Shown: piece after piece, positions 46,022 to 54,414 of the stretch
How positions within the stretch are numbered: the first letter of the stretch is position 1
Layout: the number at the start of each line of letters is the position of its first letter
NCBI RefSeq assembly: GCF_024171525.1
Contig: NZ_JALJZY010000004.1
Span: 1-64,000, forward strand
Reading direction: 5' to 3'
DNA length: 64,000 nucleotides
Origin: Neisseriaceae bacterium HSC-16F19
Lineage (GTDB): Bacteria > Pseudomonadota > Gammaproteobacteria > Burkholderiales > Neisseriaceae
Notes under the pieces: generated by a model
Database searches by the model: none
The model's input: the letters and a program-made list of their open reading frames with translations, nothing else
Told to the model about the DNA's origin: nothing
Translations under genes and position numbers: made by a program

Positions 46022-46024
46022 GTG

Positions 46025-46094
46025 CGTAGGGTGGGTGCTTGCACCCACGCGTTATGCTTTGGCCACCCATGCCGGATACAAGTATCCGGCCTAC
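46025..46094. repeat. Chimeric REPIN
   Basis: The left hairpin is GTAGGGTGGGTGCTTGCACCCAC (GGTGGGC-like family) but the right one is GCCGGATACAAGTATCCGGCCTAC (TCGGATAC-like). The two halves belong to different families, yet the GTAG/CTAC ends are intact. Confidence 0.75.
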
Positions 46095-46157
46095 AAAACC
46101 GTTTGATTCAATCATTAAAACGCCGGCCATCCGTCCGGCAATAGAGGAATAAGCACT

Positions 46158-46751
46158 ATGGGCCGATTACTGTTTTGGCTGTTGCTGGCCGCGGCAGCAT
46201 GGTTGTTGTGGCGGCGTTTGCGTCCGCGCCGTCCTGCACCGGTGCCGACTGCACAGCCTTCCGTGGTAGATGTGCCGCGCTCAGAAGGCGATTCGCCGTT
46301 TCGCCGCTGGTTGGCGGTATTGCATGGCGACGATGCCGATGCGGCGGCGCTGGAGCGGGCTTATTATGAGGTGTTAGATATGGACACCGCCGTGCCCATG
46401 CCGCCGCAGGAGGCGCTGTGTCCCGCCGTGGCCGAGGTGCTTGATCCGGCCTATGCCTTTGCGGTGGACTGGAAAGACGGCGACAGCTTTGCCGGCTATG
46501 CCGACGATATGGCGGCGCGTTTCGGTTTCGCTTTGGATTGGGACGGCCTTGATGTGCAGGACGAATTGCCCGAGGCGTTGATGCCGGTGGCCTACCGGCA
46601 GTTTCTGGCGCAGGGCGCGGTGCTTTATAATGCCGACACCGACGCCGACTTTTATTTTCTGATGATTGTGCCGACCGGGCGCCGCGCCGCATTTGAGGCG
46701 GCTTCTGCCGCCTGGGGGCTGAATTTCCGCACTGCGGACATGCCGTTTTGA
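46158..46751 (+). CDS. Membrane-anchored protein of unknown function
   Basis: This 197-residue protein has one N-terminal membrane helix (LLFWLLLAAAAWLLWRRL, 4-21), a proline-rich linker and a soluble acidic domain (about 45-197) with DPAYAFAVDWKD, LDWDGLDVQDELPEAL and a final FYFLMIVPTGRRAAFEAASAAWGL. GAGGAATAAGCACT precedes the ATG. It might belong to a DUF seen beside toxin-immunity genes, but I cannot name it. A Correia-like element begins right after the stop. Confidence 0.65.
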   Translation: MGRLLFWLLLAAAAWLLWRRLRPRRPAPVPTAQPSVVDVPRSEGDSPFRRWLAVLHGDDADAAALERAYYEVLDMDTAVPMPPQEALCPAVAEVLDPAYAFAVDWKDGDSFAGYADDMAARFGFALDWDGLDVQDELPEALMPVAYRQFLAQGAVLYNADTDADFYFLMIVPTGRRAAFEAASAAWGLNFRTADMPF

Positions 46752-46955
46752 ATAGTCATTTAACACAGAACGATACGGCGTTGCTGTCCCACGGGGATTT
46801 CCTATGGTCGCGCTAAGCTCGAAGAGAGCGATATTTGTAAGCCGCTAAAGCGGCAACAAAATCAGTTCCGTACTAGCTGTACTGTCTGCCCCACGGGACT
46901 TCGCTGCGCTTGCGGCTTTTTTACTGCCTTGTCTCGTTCTGTGTTATTCGACTAA
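46751..46955. mobile_element. Correia-like element, long form, 205 bases
   Basis: Ends are AATAGTCATTTAA and TTATTCGACTAAA. It has the full internal segment with GCCGCTAAAGCGGC plus an extra insertion (CCCACGGGGATTTCCTATGG) not found in the 30189 copy. It lies 12 bases before the next gene start and directly provides its leader. Confidence 0.85.
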
Positions 46956-46967
46956 AGAAAGAACACC

Positions 46968-47414
46968 ATGCACTACGACCACATTTCCTTCCATACCGAC
47001 GAAGACTGGCCCGCGGGGCTGCCTGAAAGCCATGCCGCCCATCATATGGGCTTTTACTATTCTTGGGCGGTGGGGCAGGGTCTGTATTCCGAGGCGGCGG
47101 CGCGTCTGCCCGATTTCGAGCGTTTGGCTGCGGGCACGCTCTCCGGAGCGCAGTTTGTGCTGACGCGGCTGAACGGCGGTTTGGACGAAACCTGTTTCAA
47201 CGACGCCGGCCGCCGCTTCACCGCGTTTTATTATGCCGACGAAGACGAGGGCTACGGCCGTTTTATGGAAGACTACGTCAACACGCTCAATACCCCGGCG
47301 CTGGGGAGTTTCTACCATACCGAAGACAGCGCGGCCAATCAGGCGCTGCTGAATCTGGTGTTCGATGCCGCCTGGGCGCAATGGCAGGCCAGTTTGCGCG
47401 GCGGGGAGGTGTGA
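46968..47414 (+). CDS. Protein of unknown function
   Basis: This 148-residue soluble acidic protein begins MHYDHISFHTDEDWPAGLP. A central HMGFYYSWAVGQGLYSE motif recalls the DUF7832-like group, a link I hold only loosely. C-terminally it has FYYADEDEGYGRFMEDYV and a tryptophan-rich end. AAAGAAAGAACACC precedes the ATG. gmhB starts two bases after the stop codon, so they are co-transcribed, but a role in heptose synthesis is not implied. Confidence 0.65.
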   Translation: MHYDHISFHTDEDWPAGLPESHAAHHMGFYYSWAVGQGLYSEAAARLPDFERLAAGTLSGAQFVLTRLNGGLDETCFNDAGRRFTAFYYADEDEGYGRFMEDYVNTLNTPALGSFYHTEDSAANQALLNLVFDAAWAQWQASLRGGEV

Positions 47415-47415
47415 G

Positions 47416-47994
47416 ATGTCTGCTGTGCAACGCCACCGGGTGATTATTCTCGACCGCGACGGGGTGATTAACCAGAAGCGGCCGCATACCGTGACCGATA
47501 TGGCCGATTGGGAAGCGGTGCCGGGCAGCATGGATGCCATTGCCTTTCTCACCGAAGCCGATTACACCGTGGTGGTGGCCACCAACCAGTCCGGCATCGG
47601 CAGCGGCCGCCTCAGCGTGGCGGCCATGAACGAATTGCACGCGCACATGCACACCCAGGTGCAGCAGGCAGGCGGGCACATCAGCGGCATCTGGTTCTGC
47701 CCGCACCGCGACCAAGACGATTGCGATTGCCGCAAACCGGCCAGCGGCATGGTGGAAGACATCATCGAGCGCTTCAGCGTGGATGCCGAAGACGTGTGGC
47801 TGGTGGGCGACCGCCTGCGCGACTTGCAGGCCGTGGCTGCCGTGGGCGGCAATCCGGTGCTGGTGCTCACCGGCTACGGCCGCCAAACCCTGAGCGAAGA
47901 AGGGCTGCCTGAAAATACCCAGGTCTTCGACGACCTGCTTGCCTTTGCCCAATACCTTATCCAACAACACGAAGCCGAAGAAAGCGAGTTCTGA
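47416..47994 (+). CDS. gmhB: D-glycero-beta-D-manno-heptose 1,7-bisphosphate 7-phosphatase
   Basis: GmhB dephosphorylates heptose 1,7-bisphosphate on the route to ADP-heptose for the lipooligosaccharide core. The 192-residue HAD-family protein has the catalytic ILDRDGVIN, the ATNQSGIGSG loop, the zinc-binding CPHRDQDDCDCRKP and GDRLRDLQA. GGAGGTG precedes the ATG at 47416. It is coupled to plsC by a one-base overlap (TGATG), the same pairing as gmhX-nlaA in Neisseria meningitidis. Confidence 0.94.
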   Translation: MSAVQRHRVIILDRDGVINQKRPHTVTDMADWEAVPGSMDAIAFLTEADYTVVVATNQSGIGSGRLSVAAMNELHAHMHTQVQQAGGHISGIWFCPHRDQDDCDCRKPASGMVEDIIERFSVDAEDVWLVGDRLRDLQAVAAVGGNPVLVLTGYGRQTLSEEGLPENTQVFDDLLAFAQYLIQQHEAEESEF

Positions 47995-48761
47995 TGCTGT
48001 TGCTGCGCAATCTGGCCTATTGGCTCCTGATGGCGGTGTTTACACTGCTGTTTTTCCCCATTGTTTTGCTTTCGCTCTTGGTGCCCATGGGCATCAACAA
48101 AACCACCACCGCCTGGGCGCTGGTGCTGCTGTGGCTGCTGGAACATGTGGTGGGCCTGAAATACCGCGTGGAAGGCGCGGAAAACATTCCCGCGGGCCCC
48201 GCCATCATCTGCTGCAAACACCAGTCCGGCTGGGAAACCTTGGCCACGCAAAAATTCTTTCCGCAGCAAGTGTTTGTGGCCAAACGCGAGCTGTTTAAAA
48301 TTCCGTTTTTCGGCTGGGGCCTCAAGCTGACCCGCACCATCGGCATCGACCGCGGCAACCCGCAAAAAGCCACCCAGCAGATGCTGGAGCAGGGCAGCCA
48401 GCGCAAGGCCGAAGGTTTGTGGATTACCGTGTTTCCCGAAGGCACGCGCATCAAGCCCGGCTACCGCGGCCGCTACAAGTCCGGCGCCGCGCGCATGGCC
48501 ACGCTGCTGGAAATGGACTTGGTGCCGGTGGCGCACAACAGCGGCGAATTCTGGCCAAAAAATTCCTTTCTCAAATACCCCGGCACGGTGACCGTGGTCA
48601 TCGGCGCGCCCATTGCGCACAACAGCGGCAGTATTGATGAGCTGACCGAACAATGCGAAGCATGGATAGAAGCCCGCCAGGCCGAAATCCAGGGGCAGGG
48701 GCCGTTTGCACCGAAAAATCCCACCGTGCCCACGCCGCGTATTGCCGCACGGGAACGTTAA
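47994..48761 (+). CDS. plsC: 1-acyl-sn-glycerol-3-phosphate acyltransferase
   Basis: This enzyme makes phosphatidic acid by acylating lysophosphatidic acid at the inner membrane. The 255-residue product has an N-terminal membrane helix (NLAYWLLMAVFTLLFFPIVL), the acyltransferase motif CKHQSGWET (variant of HX4D, with E) and FPEGTRIKPG. Neisserial NlaA has the same setting after gmhB. An inverted pair of uptake sequences (48770-48792) follows the stop. Confidence 0.92.
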   Translation: MLLLRNLAYWLLMAVFTLLFFPIVLLSLLVPMGINKTTTAWALVLLWLLEHVVGLKYRVEGAENIPAGPAIICCKHQSGWETLATQKFFPQQVFVAKRELFKIPFFGWGLKLTRTIGIDRGNPQKATQQMLEQGSQRKAEGLWITVFPEGTRIKPGYRGRYKSGAARMATLLEMDLVPVAHNSGEFWPKNSFLKYPGTVTVVIGAPIAHNSGSIDELTEQCEAWIEARQAEIQGQGPFAPKNPTVPTPRIAARER

Positions 48762-48859
48762 GCCGTTTTCAGGCAGCCTGTCAGGCTGCCTGCGTAGCGT
48801 AGCGGAGTTGCGAAGCTAAAACCGTTTTGCAAAAGTCTGCGCCTGATATTTCTTTCCCC

Positions 48860-49561
48860 ATGCCCGCCACCCACACCCTCACCGACGGCCGCACCATCGT
48901 GCTGCACATCAAACGCAATACCTGCACCCATCTGATTGTGCGTCCGCGCGACGGCGGCAGCATTTATTTGGGCATTCCGCCGTGGCTGCCTGAAAAAGAA
49001 TGGCGCCGCTGGCTGGCTGCCCACGAAAACGTGTTGCAGGACATACTCGCCAAAGGTCAGGCAAGGCCGCGTACGGCAGCCACAGCGCAGCAAGCCGCCC
49101 CGGAAAGCATCTGGCTCTACGGTCGGCCGCACGCGCTGGCTAGCCACGACGCGGCGGACATCCGCATTGTTGATGAGTGCATCTTGCTGCCACAGGCAGC
49201 GTGGCCAGAGCAGCAACAGCGTTTGCGCCAGCATCTGTACCAACTGGCGGCGGCGGATTTGCTGCCGCGCCTGAACGACCATGCCCAACGCACCGGCCTG
49301 CACCCCGCAGCCACGGCGCTGACCCGCGCCAAAACCTTTTGGGGCGTGTGCCGCCCGCACAGCGGCATCCGCTTGAACTGGCGCCTCATCGGCGCGCCGC
49401 CGCAGGTGGCCGATTATGTGTGCGTCCACGAGCTGTGCCATCTGCGCCATGCCGACCACAGCCGGGCTTTTTGGGCGCTGGTGGACACGCACACGCCGCA
49501 TACGGCGGCGGCCAAACAATGGCTGAAACGGCACGGCAGCGAGTTGTTTGTGTTGGGTTAG
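48860..49561 (+). CDS. YgjP-like metalloprotease
   Basis: This 233-residue protein of the YgjP/DUF45 family is related to SprT/WLM metalloproteases. The zinc site HELCHLRHADHSRAFW near the C-terminus gives HExxH with a third histidine. N-terminally it has the family strand VLHIKRNTCTHLIVRPRDGG. I start at ATG 48860 (MPATHTL); a TTG at 48827 would lengthen it by 11 residues. The function in bacteria is not established. A perfect bidirectional terminator separates it from ppk. Confidence 0.85.
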   Translation: MPATHTLTDGRTIVLHIKRNTCTHLIVRPRDGGSIYLGIPPWLPEKEWRRWLAAHENVLQDILAKGQARPRTAATAQQAAPESIWLYGRPHALASHDAADIRIVDECILLPQAAWPEQQQRLRQHLYQLAAADLLPRLNDHAQRTGLHPAATALTRAKTFWGVCRPHSGIRLNWRLIGAPPQVADYVCVHELCHLRHADHSRAFWALVDTHTPHTAAAKQWLKRHGSELFVLG

Positions 49562-49568
49562 CCATCCA

Positions 49569-49610
49569 TTAAAAAACGCTTTCAGGCAGCCTGAAAGCGT
49601 TTTTTAATGA
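49569..49610. terminator. Bidirectional terminator between the ygjP-like gene and ppk
   Basis: ATTAAAAAACGCTTTCAGGC and its mirror form a near-perfect palindrome whose core is an overlapping uptake-sequence pair, with T runs on both strands. It serves both convergent genes. Confidence 0.92.
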
Positions 49611-49625
49611 GTACCGGGCAGCGTG

Positions 49626-51686
49626 TCAGCCTTGACCGTACTCTTCCAACAAGGTCGCTTGCATATTGCACGGCGCTTCGTCTTGGCCCATGGGTGCACG
49701 CACATAGCTGCCGTCGGGCTGCATCAGCCAGGCGCGCTGGTTGTCGGCCAGGGCGAGGGTAAAGGCTTCGCGGATCAGGCGGGCCTGTAGGGCGGGGTTG
49801 TCTATGGGCACGCAGGTTTCCACGCGGCGGAACAGGTTGCGGCCCATCCAGTCGGCGCTGGAAATCCATACCCGCGGTTGGCCGCCGTGTTCGAAATAAA
49901 ACACGCGCGCGTGTTCCAGCAGGCGGCCGATAATCGAGCGCACGCGGATGTTTTCCGACAAGCCTTTTACACCCGGTTGCAGCACGCAGATGCCGCGGAT
50001 GATGAGGTCGATCTGCACCCCGGCGGCGGAGGCGGCATACAGCGCCTGTATCACGCTGGGCTCCACCAGCGAATTCATTTTCGCCATGATGCGCGCGGGT
50101 TTGCCTGCTTTGGCGGCCTCGGTTTCGCGGGCGATGCTCTCCAGCAGCATTTTGTGCAGGGTAAACGGGCTTTGCGCCAGTTTGTGCAGGCGGTTGGGCT
50201 GGCCCAGACCGGTGATTTCCATAAACACGGTATTCACGTCGGCGGTAATGCCTTCGTCGGCGGTCATCAGGCCGAAGTCGGTGTAGATGCGCGAAGTGCC
50301 TTGGTGGTAGTTGCCGGTACCGAGGTGGGCGTAGCGTTTGAGCTGGCCTTCTTCGCGGCGCACAATCAGCACCATTTTGGCGTGAATTTTGTAGCCGAAC
50401 ACGCCATAGACCACGTGGGCGCCGACGGCTTCGAGCTTGCTCGCCCACTGCACATTGTTTTCTTCGTCGAAACGCGCCATCAGTTCCACCACCACGGTCA
50501 CCTGTTTGCCCGCCTGTGCGGCGGTCATCAGCGCGGCGACGAGGTCGGAATTGCTGCCGGTGCGGTAAATGGTCATTTTAATGGCCACCACGTCCGGATC
50601 GCGCGCGGCCTGCTGAATCAGGCGCACGGTCGGCTCGAAAGACTGGTAGGGGTGGTGCAGCAAAATATCCTGCTGGCGGATGACATCGAGCAGGCGGCGG
50701 TTTTTGTGCAGGATGGCGGGCACGCCGGGGCGGTGCGGCACGAATTTGAGGTCGTTGCGCTCCACCATGTCCGGCACGGCCATCAGGCGTACCAGATTCA
50801 CCGGGCCGGCCACGCGGTAGAGTTCGGCACGGCTGAGCTGGAATTGACCGAGCAAAAAGTCGGACACGCTCTCCGGGCAGGTATCGGCTACTTCCAGGCG
50901 CACGGCTTCGCCGTATTGGCGGTCGCGCAATTCGCCCACAATGGCGGTGCGCAGGTTTTTCACATCCTCTTCATCCACGCTCAAATCGCTGTCGCGGGTG
51001 AGACGGAACTGGTAGCAGCCTTTGACGGTCATGCCGGGGAAGAGGGTGTGTACGTGGGCATGCAGGATGGACGACAAAAACACAAAGCCGTCGCGGCCTT
51101 CGCACAGCTCCGCAGGCAGTTTGAGGATGCGCGGCAGAATGCGCGGTGCCTGCACGATGGCCATGCCGCCGGTGCGGCCGAAGGCGTCTTTGCCTTCCAG
51201 CTCCACCGCGAAATTAAGCGATTTGTTGAGCAGGCGCGGGAAGGGGTGCGAGGGGTCCAGCCCGATGGGGGTGAGGATGGGCAAAAGCTCGCGGTTGAAA
51301 TAATCCGCCACCCATTGCCGTTGCGCCTCGCTCCAGGTGCGGCGCGGATAAAAATAAATGCCTTCCTGGCGCAGGGCGGGGATGAGGGTGTCGTTAAAAA
51401 GGGCGTATTGCTCGGCGATGATGCGGTGCGCCTCGGCGGTGACATTGGCAATCACCGTGGCGGGCAGGTCGCCGTTGTCCATGGGCAGATGCGGGGTGAG
51501 CTTGTGGGTCTGACGCAGCCAGGCCATGCGCACTTCGAAAAATTCGTCCAGATTGGATGAAACAATGCATAAAAAGCGCAGGCGCTCCAACAGGGGAATA
51601 CGCTCGTCTTGGGCTTGGGCCAGCACGCGGCGGTTAAAAGCCAAGAGGCTGAGTTCGCGGCATAAGATGGGGGTGGATGGGGACAT
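49626..51686 (-). CDS. ppk: Polyphosphate kinase
   Basis: PPK1 reversibly makes polyphosphate from ATP. The 686-residue product has the N domain start CRELSLLAFNRRVLAQAQDE, the head domain, and two phospholipase-D-like catalytic C domains. Its autophosphorylated histidine lies in YKIHAKMVLIVRREEG, and the second site is near FYFEHGGQPRVWISSADWMGRN. No strong Shine-Dalgarno precedes the ATG at 51686. The gene is followed by the terminator it shares with the ygjP-like gene and preceded by a REPIN at 51721. Confidence 0.96.
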   Translation of the reverse strand: MSPSTPILCRELSLLAFNRRVLAQAQDERIPLLERLRFLCIVSSNLDEFFEVRMAWLRQTHKLTPHLPMDNGDLPATVIANVTAEAHRIIAEQYALFNDTLIPALRQEGIYFYPRRTWSEAQRQWVADYFNRELLPILTPIGLDPSHPFPRLLNKSLNFAVELEGKDAFGRTGGMAIVQAPRILPRILKLPAELCEGRDGFVFLSSILHAHVHTLFPGMTVKGCYQFRLTRDSDLSVDEEDVKNLRTAIVGELRDRQYGEAVRLEVADTCPESVSDFLLGQFQLSRAELYRVAGPVNLVRLMAVPDMVERNDLKFVPHRPGVPAILHKNRRLLDVIRQQDILLHHPYQSFEPTVRLIQQAARDPDVVAIKMTIYRTGSNSDLVAALMTAAQAGKQVTVVVELMARFDEENNVQWASKLEAVGAHVVYGVFGYKIHAKMVLIVRREEGQLKRYAHLGTGNYHQGTSRIYTDFGLMTADEGITADVNTVFMEITGLGQPNRLHKLAQSPFTLHKMLLESIARETEAAKAGKPARIMAKMNSLVEPSVIQALYAASAAGVQIDLIIRGICVLQPGVKGLSENIRVRSIIGRLLEHARVFYFEHGGQPRVWISSADWMGRNLFRRVETCVPIDNPALQARLIREAFTLALADNQRAWLMQPDGSYVRAPMGQDEAPCNMQATLLEEYGQG

Positions 51687-51720
51687 GGGGTAATGGAAAT
51701 CGGTTATGGGGATATGCGGG

Positions 51721-51840
51721 GTAGGTCGGCTCTCCGAGCCGACTGTTTGATTATTTCAGTCGGCTCGGAGAGCCGACCTACTGCGGGGCGTGCTTGAACG
51801 GTTATTGCGGAAAACGGGCGGATGTAAAATCCGCCCCTAC
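51721..51840. repeat. REPIN doublet (TCGGCTC family) and a half element
   Basis: 51721-51781 is a complete GTAG...CTAC doublet whose spacer resembles that of the 30083 copy. 51815-51840 is a lone right-type hairpin, GGGCGGATGTAAAATCCGCC with CCTAC, of the same family as 18354. The gap to the YggX gene also has two uptake sequences. Confidence 0.78.
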
Positions 51841-51949
51841 ACGAGTACCTTCGCCGTTTTCTGTTTTTTTGTTTTCAGGCTGCCTGAAAACGGTTGCCTG
51901 TTCAAATAATACCAACAGCCGCAGGCGGCTGTTTTTTCAGGCAGCCGCT

Positions 51950-52222
51950 TTATCCTTGCGGCGGGGTATAGCCCTGTACCTGGTCGGCACCGTCGCCGAA
52001 AAAGTAGTTTTCCATTTGCTGGCTGAGGTATTGGCGGGCGCGCACATCGGCCAGGCTGAGACGGTTTTCGTTGATGAGCATGGTTTGGTGGCGGATCCAG
52101 CCGTCCCAGGCTTCTTGCGAAACATTGTCAAAAACGCGCTTGCCCAATTCGCCGGGCAGGGGCGGGAATTTCATACCGGGGGCTTCTTTGCCCAGTTTGA
52201 TGCAGTGAACCATGCGGGTCAT
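51950..52222 (-). CDS. Oxidative damage protection / Fe(II)-trafficking protein YggX
   Basis: This 90-residue protein has the family signature MVHCIKLGKEAPGM, GELGKRVFDNVSQEAWDGWIRHQTMLINENRL, and a tail LSQQMENYFFG. YggX proteins protect iron-sulphur enzymes from oxidation and are often found next to mutY or amino-acid genes. I start at ATG 52222 (MTRMVHC), which has GAGGAC upstream; ATG 52213 (MVHCIKL) is nearly as good. Confidence 0.93.
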   Translation of the reverse strand: MTRMVHCIKLGKEAPGMKFPPLPGELGKRVFDNVSQEAWDGWIRHQTMLINENRLSLADVRARQYLSQQMENYFFGDGADQVQGYTPPQG

Positions 52223-52309
52223 TGTGTGTGTCCTCAGATGGGGAATGAACGCCGCTATTGTAGCTGATTGGCGCTGCGGCGTCATGCAGGCTGCCTGAAA
52301 ATAAACGGC

Positions 52310-53632
52310 CTACAAAGCCAGCTTGTAAATCTTGGAAGCACGTTTGTTGGCGCGGTATTGCTGTTGGCGCTCCGGCGGCAGTTCGTCCAGTGAGGCTGCC
52401 TGAAAACCGCGCTCGTCAAACCATTCGCCGGTGTGGGTGCTGAGTGCAAACAGGGTGTGGGCGCCTTGTTGGCGGGCTTGGCTAATCACATACTCAAGCA
52501 GGTATTCGCCGAAACCGCTGTCGCGGGCATCGGGCGAGACGGCCAGGCAGGCCAGCTCGGCGCTGCTGCTGTCGGCAAAATGTTTGAGCGCCACGCAGCC
52601 ATAGACATGGCAGTCGTGCTCCAGCACCGAGAAGGTGCCGATATGGGCTTCCAGATATTCGCGGCTGCGCGGCAGCAACACGCCGGCGGCTTCCAAAGGC
52701 TCTATCAGGCGGATGATGTCGCCGATGTCGCGGTGGTCGGCGGCACGGATGCGCATAAACGGGGCTTGCGCCAGCATGGTGCCGTGACCGTGGCGGGTGA
52801 AGAGTTCCGCCAACAGGCTGCCGTCGGCCATGCCGGAGAGGATGTGGGCGCGGCGCACGCCGTTTTCCACCACATGAATGGCGGTTTTGAGCATGCGCGT
52901 CATGTCGGAGCTGTAATGGCCGCGTGCCAACAGTTCGGTGGCTTCGGCGGAGGTGAGTTCGCTGATGATGCGCTGTTCGGCATCGGTAACCCCGGCTTCG
53001 CTGCTGAGGAAAATCAGTTTGTCGGCCTGCAAGGACAAGGCCAGTGCCGCGGCCACTTCGTCGAGGCCGAGATTAAAGGATTTGCCGCTGAGCGACTGCC
53101 CCAAAGGGCTGACCAGCACCACATCGCCTTCGTTAAGGCGCTGGCGGATGGCTTCGTGATCCACGCGGCGGATGCTGCCGGTGTGCTGCATATCCACACC
53201 ATCGAGCACGCCCAAGGGTTTGGCAAGGAGGAAATTGCCGCTGGCAATGCGTAAGCGCGGGTTGCGGCGGTCGGGGGTTTGCGAAGGGGTGGCGGAAAGG
53301 GCCGCTTCAATATCAAAACGCACCAGGCCGCAGGCTTGTTTTACCAGCGCCAGTGCGGCGGCATCGGTGATGCGGCGGCCTTGGTGGTAGCGCAATTCGC
53401 TGCCGCTTTGCTGCAACATGCGGTCGAGATAATGGCGGGTGCCGTGCACCAGCACCAGGCGCATGCCCAAGCTGGCCAGCAATTGGATGTCCTGCACCAA
53501 TGTGGGCAGGCGCTCGGCCAGCAACACCTGGCTGCTGATGGCCAGCACCACGGTTTTGCCGCGCAAATATTGGATATAAGGCGCGGCTTGGCGGAAATCG
53601 TGAATAAAGTGGGCGGCCGGTTGCGGACTCAT
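52310..53632 (-). CDS. argA: N-acetylglutamate synthase
   Basis: ArgA catalyses the first step of arginine biosynthesis, N-acetylation of glutamate, and is usually feedback-inhibited by arginine. The 440-residue product combines an N-terminal amino-acid kinase-like domain (about 1-285, LVLVHGTRHYLDRML and VLVSPLG) with a C-terminal GNAT domain (about 290-440, LACLAVSPDARDSGFGEYLLEYV). It overlaps the preceding zinc-ribbon gene by four bases (ATGA), so they are coupled. An uptake sequence lies inside the C-terminal coding part at about 52393. Confidence 0.93.
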   Translation of the reverse strand: MSPQPAAHFIHDFRQAAPYIQYLRGKTVVLAISSQVLLAERLPTLVQDIQLLASLGMRLVLVHGTRHYLDRMLQQSGSELRYHQGRRITDAAALALVKQACGLVRFDIEAALSATPSQTPDRRNPRLRIASGNFLLAKPLGVLDGVDMQHTGSIRRVDHEAIRQRLNEGDVVLVSPLGQSLSGKSFNLGLDEVAAALALSLQADKLIFLSSEAGVTDAEQRIISELTSAEATELLARGHYSSDMTRMLKTAIHVVENGVRRAHILSGMADGSLLAELFTRHGHGTMLAQAPFMRIRAADHRDIGDIIRLIEPLEAAGVLLPRSREYLEAHIGTFSVLEHDCHVYGCVALKHFADSSSAELACLAVSPDARDSGFGEYLLEYVISQARQQGAHTLFALSTHTGEWFDERGFQAASLDELPPERQQQYRANKRASKIYKLAL

Positions 53633-54369
53633 GAAACAGTCATCAGGTAGAACAATTGGATGATGAGCACGGTGATCGCCACCAAGGAGGCCATGGCCCA
53701 GTTGAACTGGTTGGCCAGATTGGCCTGTTGTCCGGCCAGCGCCAGTTGGGCGGCGGCGATTTCCTGGCTGTGCATGGCGTTGTCGTTAATCACCAGCGAG
53801 TGTTGGGCCGGGGCGCCGTCGGCAGGGTTGGGCAGCAGGGTGAATACCATGCTGTTGCTTTGTGCCTGTACCGGCACGCTGGCCGGTTGCGGCTCGGGCG
53901 GGGTGTCGATGAGGCTGAAGGGCAGGTATTGCTTGTTGGCAAGCGCAGGGCTGACCGGGCTGATGGTTTGTTTCAACATGATGCTGATGCTCGGAATGGC
54001 CGGTTGCGCCGCTTCGGTGTGCGGACGCGGCTCGCCGGGATGTTCGTCGATGATGGTGAACGGCCGGTGCGGGTTGCTTTTGGGCACCAGTGCCGGTGCG
54101 GTTTTGGCCAGGGTTTGCATACGGATGGCGTGAATGGCGGCAGCCAGCTTTTGCGTGTCCGGTTTCGGGCGCGCGGGCGCGGCCGGTGCCGGCGGCGGGG
54201 TTTCTTCCACCAAGGCGGCTGCGGCGGCCTCGGCCTTGCGGCGCGGCGTTACTTTGAAGACATATTCGCAGTCGCTGCACACTACATGGCCGCCGTTGCT
54301 TTTGAGGGTTTCAACGGCGCAGGTGTTGTCGGTTTTGCAGCGCGGGCAGGGAATATGAACGTATTTCAT
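53629..54369 (-). CDS. Zinc-ribbon membrane protein (MJ0042/DUF3426 type)
   Basis: This 246-residue protein begins with an MJ0042-type zinc ribbon, CPRCKTDNTC ... VVCSDCEYVFKV. A long proline/alanine-rich low-complexity middle (about 45-205) follows, and the end is one membrane helix (AMASLVAITVLIIQLFYLM, 226-244). Such proteins often follow prmA in beta-proteobacteria, as here (45 bases downstream of prmA). The function is unknown. The coding strand is coupled to argA by an ATGA overlap. Confidence 0.8.
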   Translation of the reverse strand: MKYVHIPCPRCKTDNTCAVETLKSNGGHVVCSDCEYVFKVTPRRKAEAAAAALVEETPPPAPAAPARPKPDTQKLAAAIHAIRMQTLAKTAPALVPKSNPHRPFTIIDEHPGEPRPHTEAAQPAIPSISIMLKQTISPVSPALANKQYLPFSLIDTPPEPQPASVPVQAQSNSMVFTLLPNPADGAPAQHSLVINDNAMHSQEIAAAQLALAGQQANLANQFNWAMASLVAITVLIIQLFYLMTVS

Positions 54370-54414
54370 GGGTCTATCCGTATTTGTTCAAGGCCGGTCT
54401 TGTTCAAGACTGAT

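Noticed and set aside
49878..51560. A 560-codon open frame antisense to ppk
   Set aside because: The ppk protein on the other strand is intact and recognisable. The antisense product is repetitive in composition without domains.
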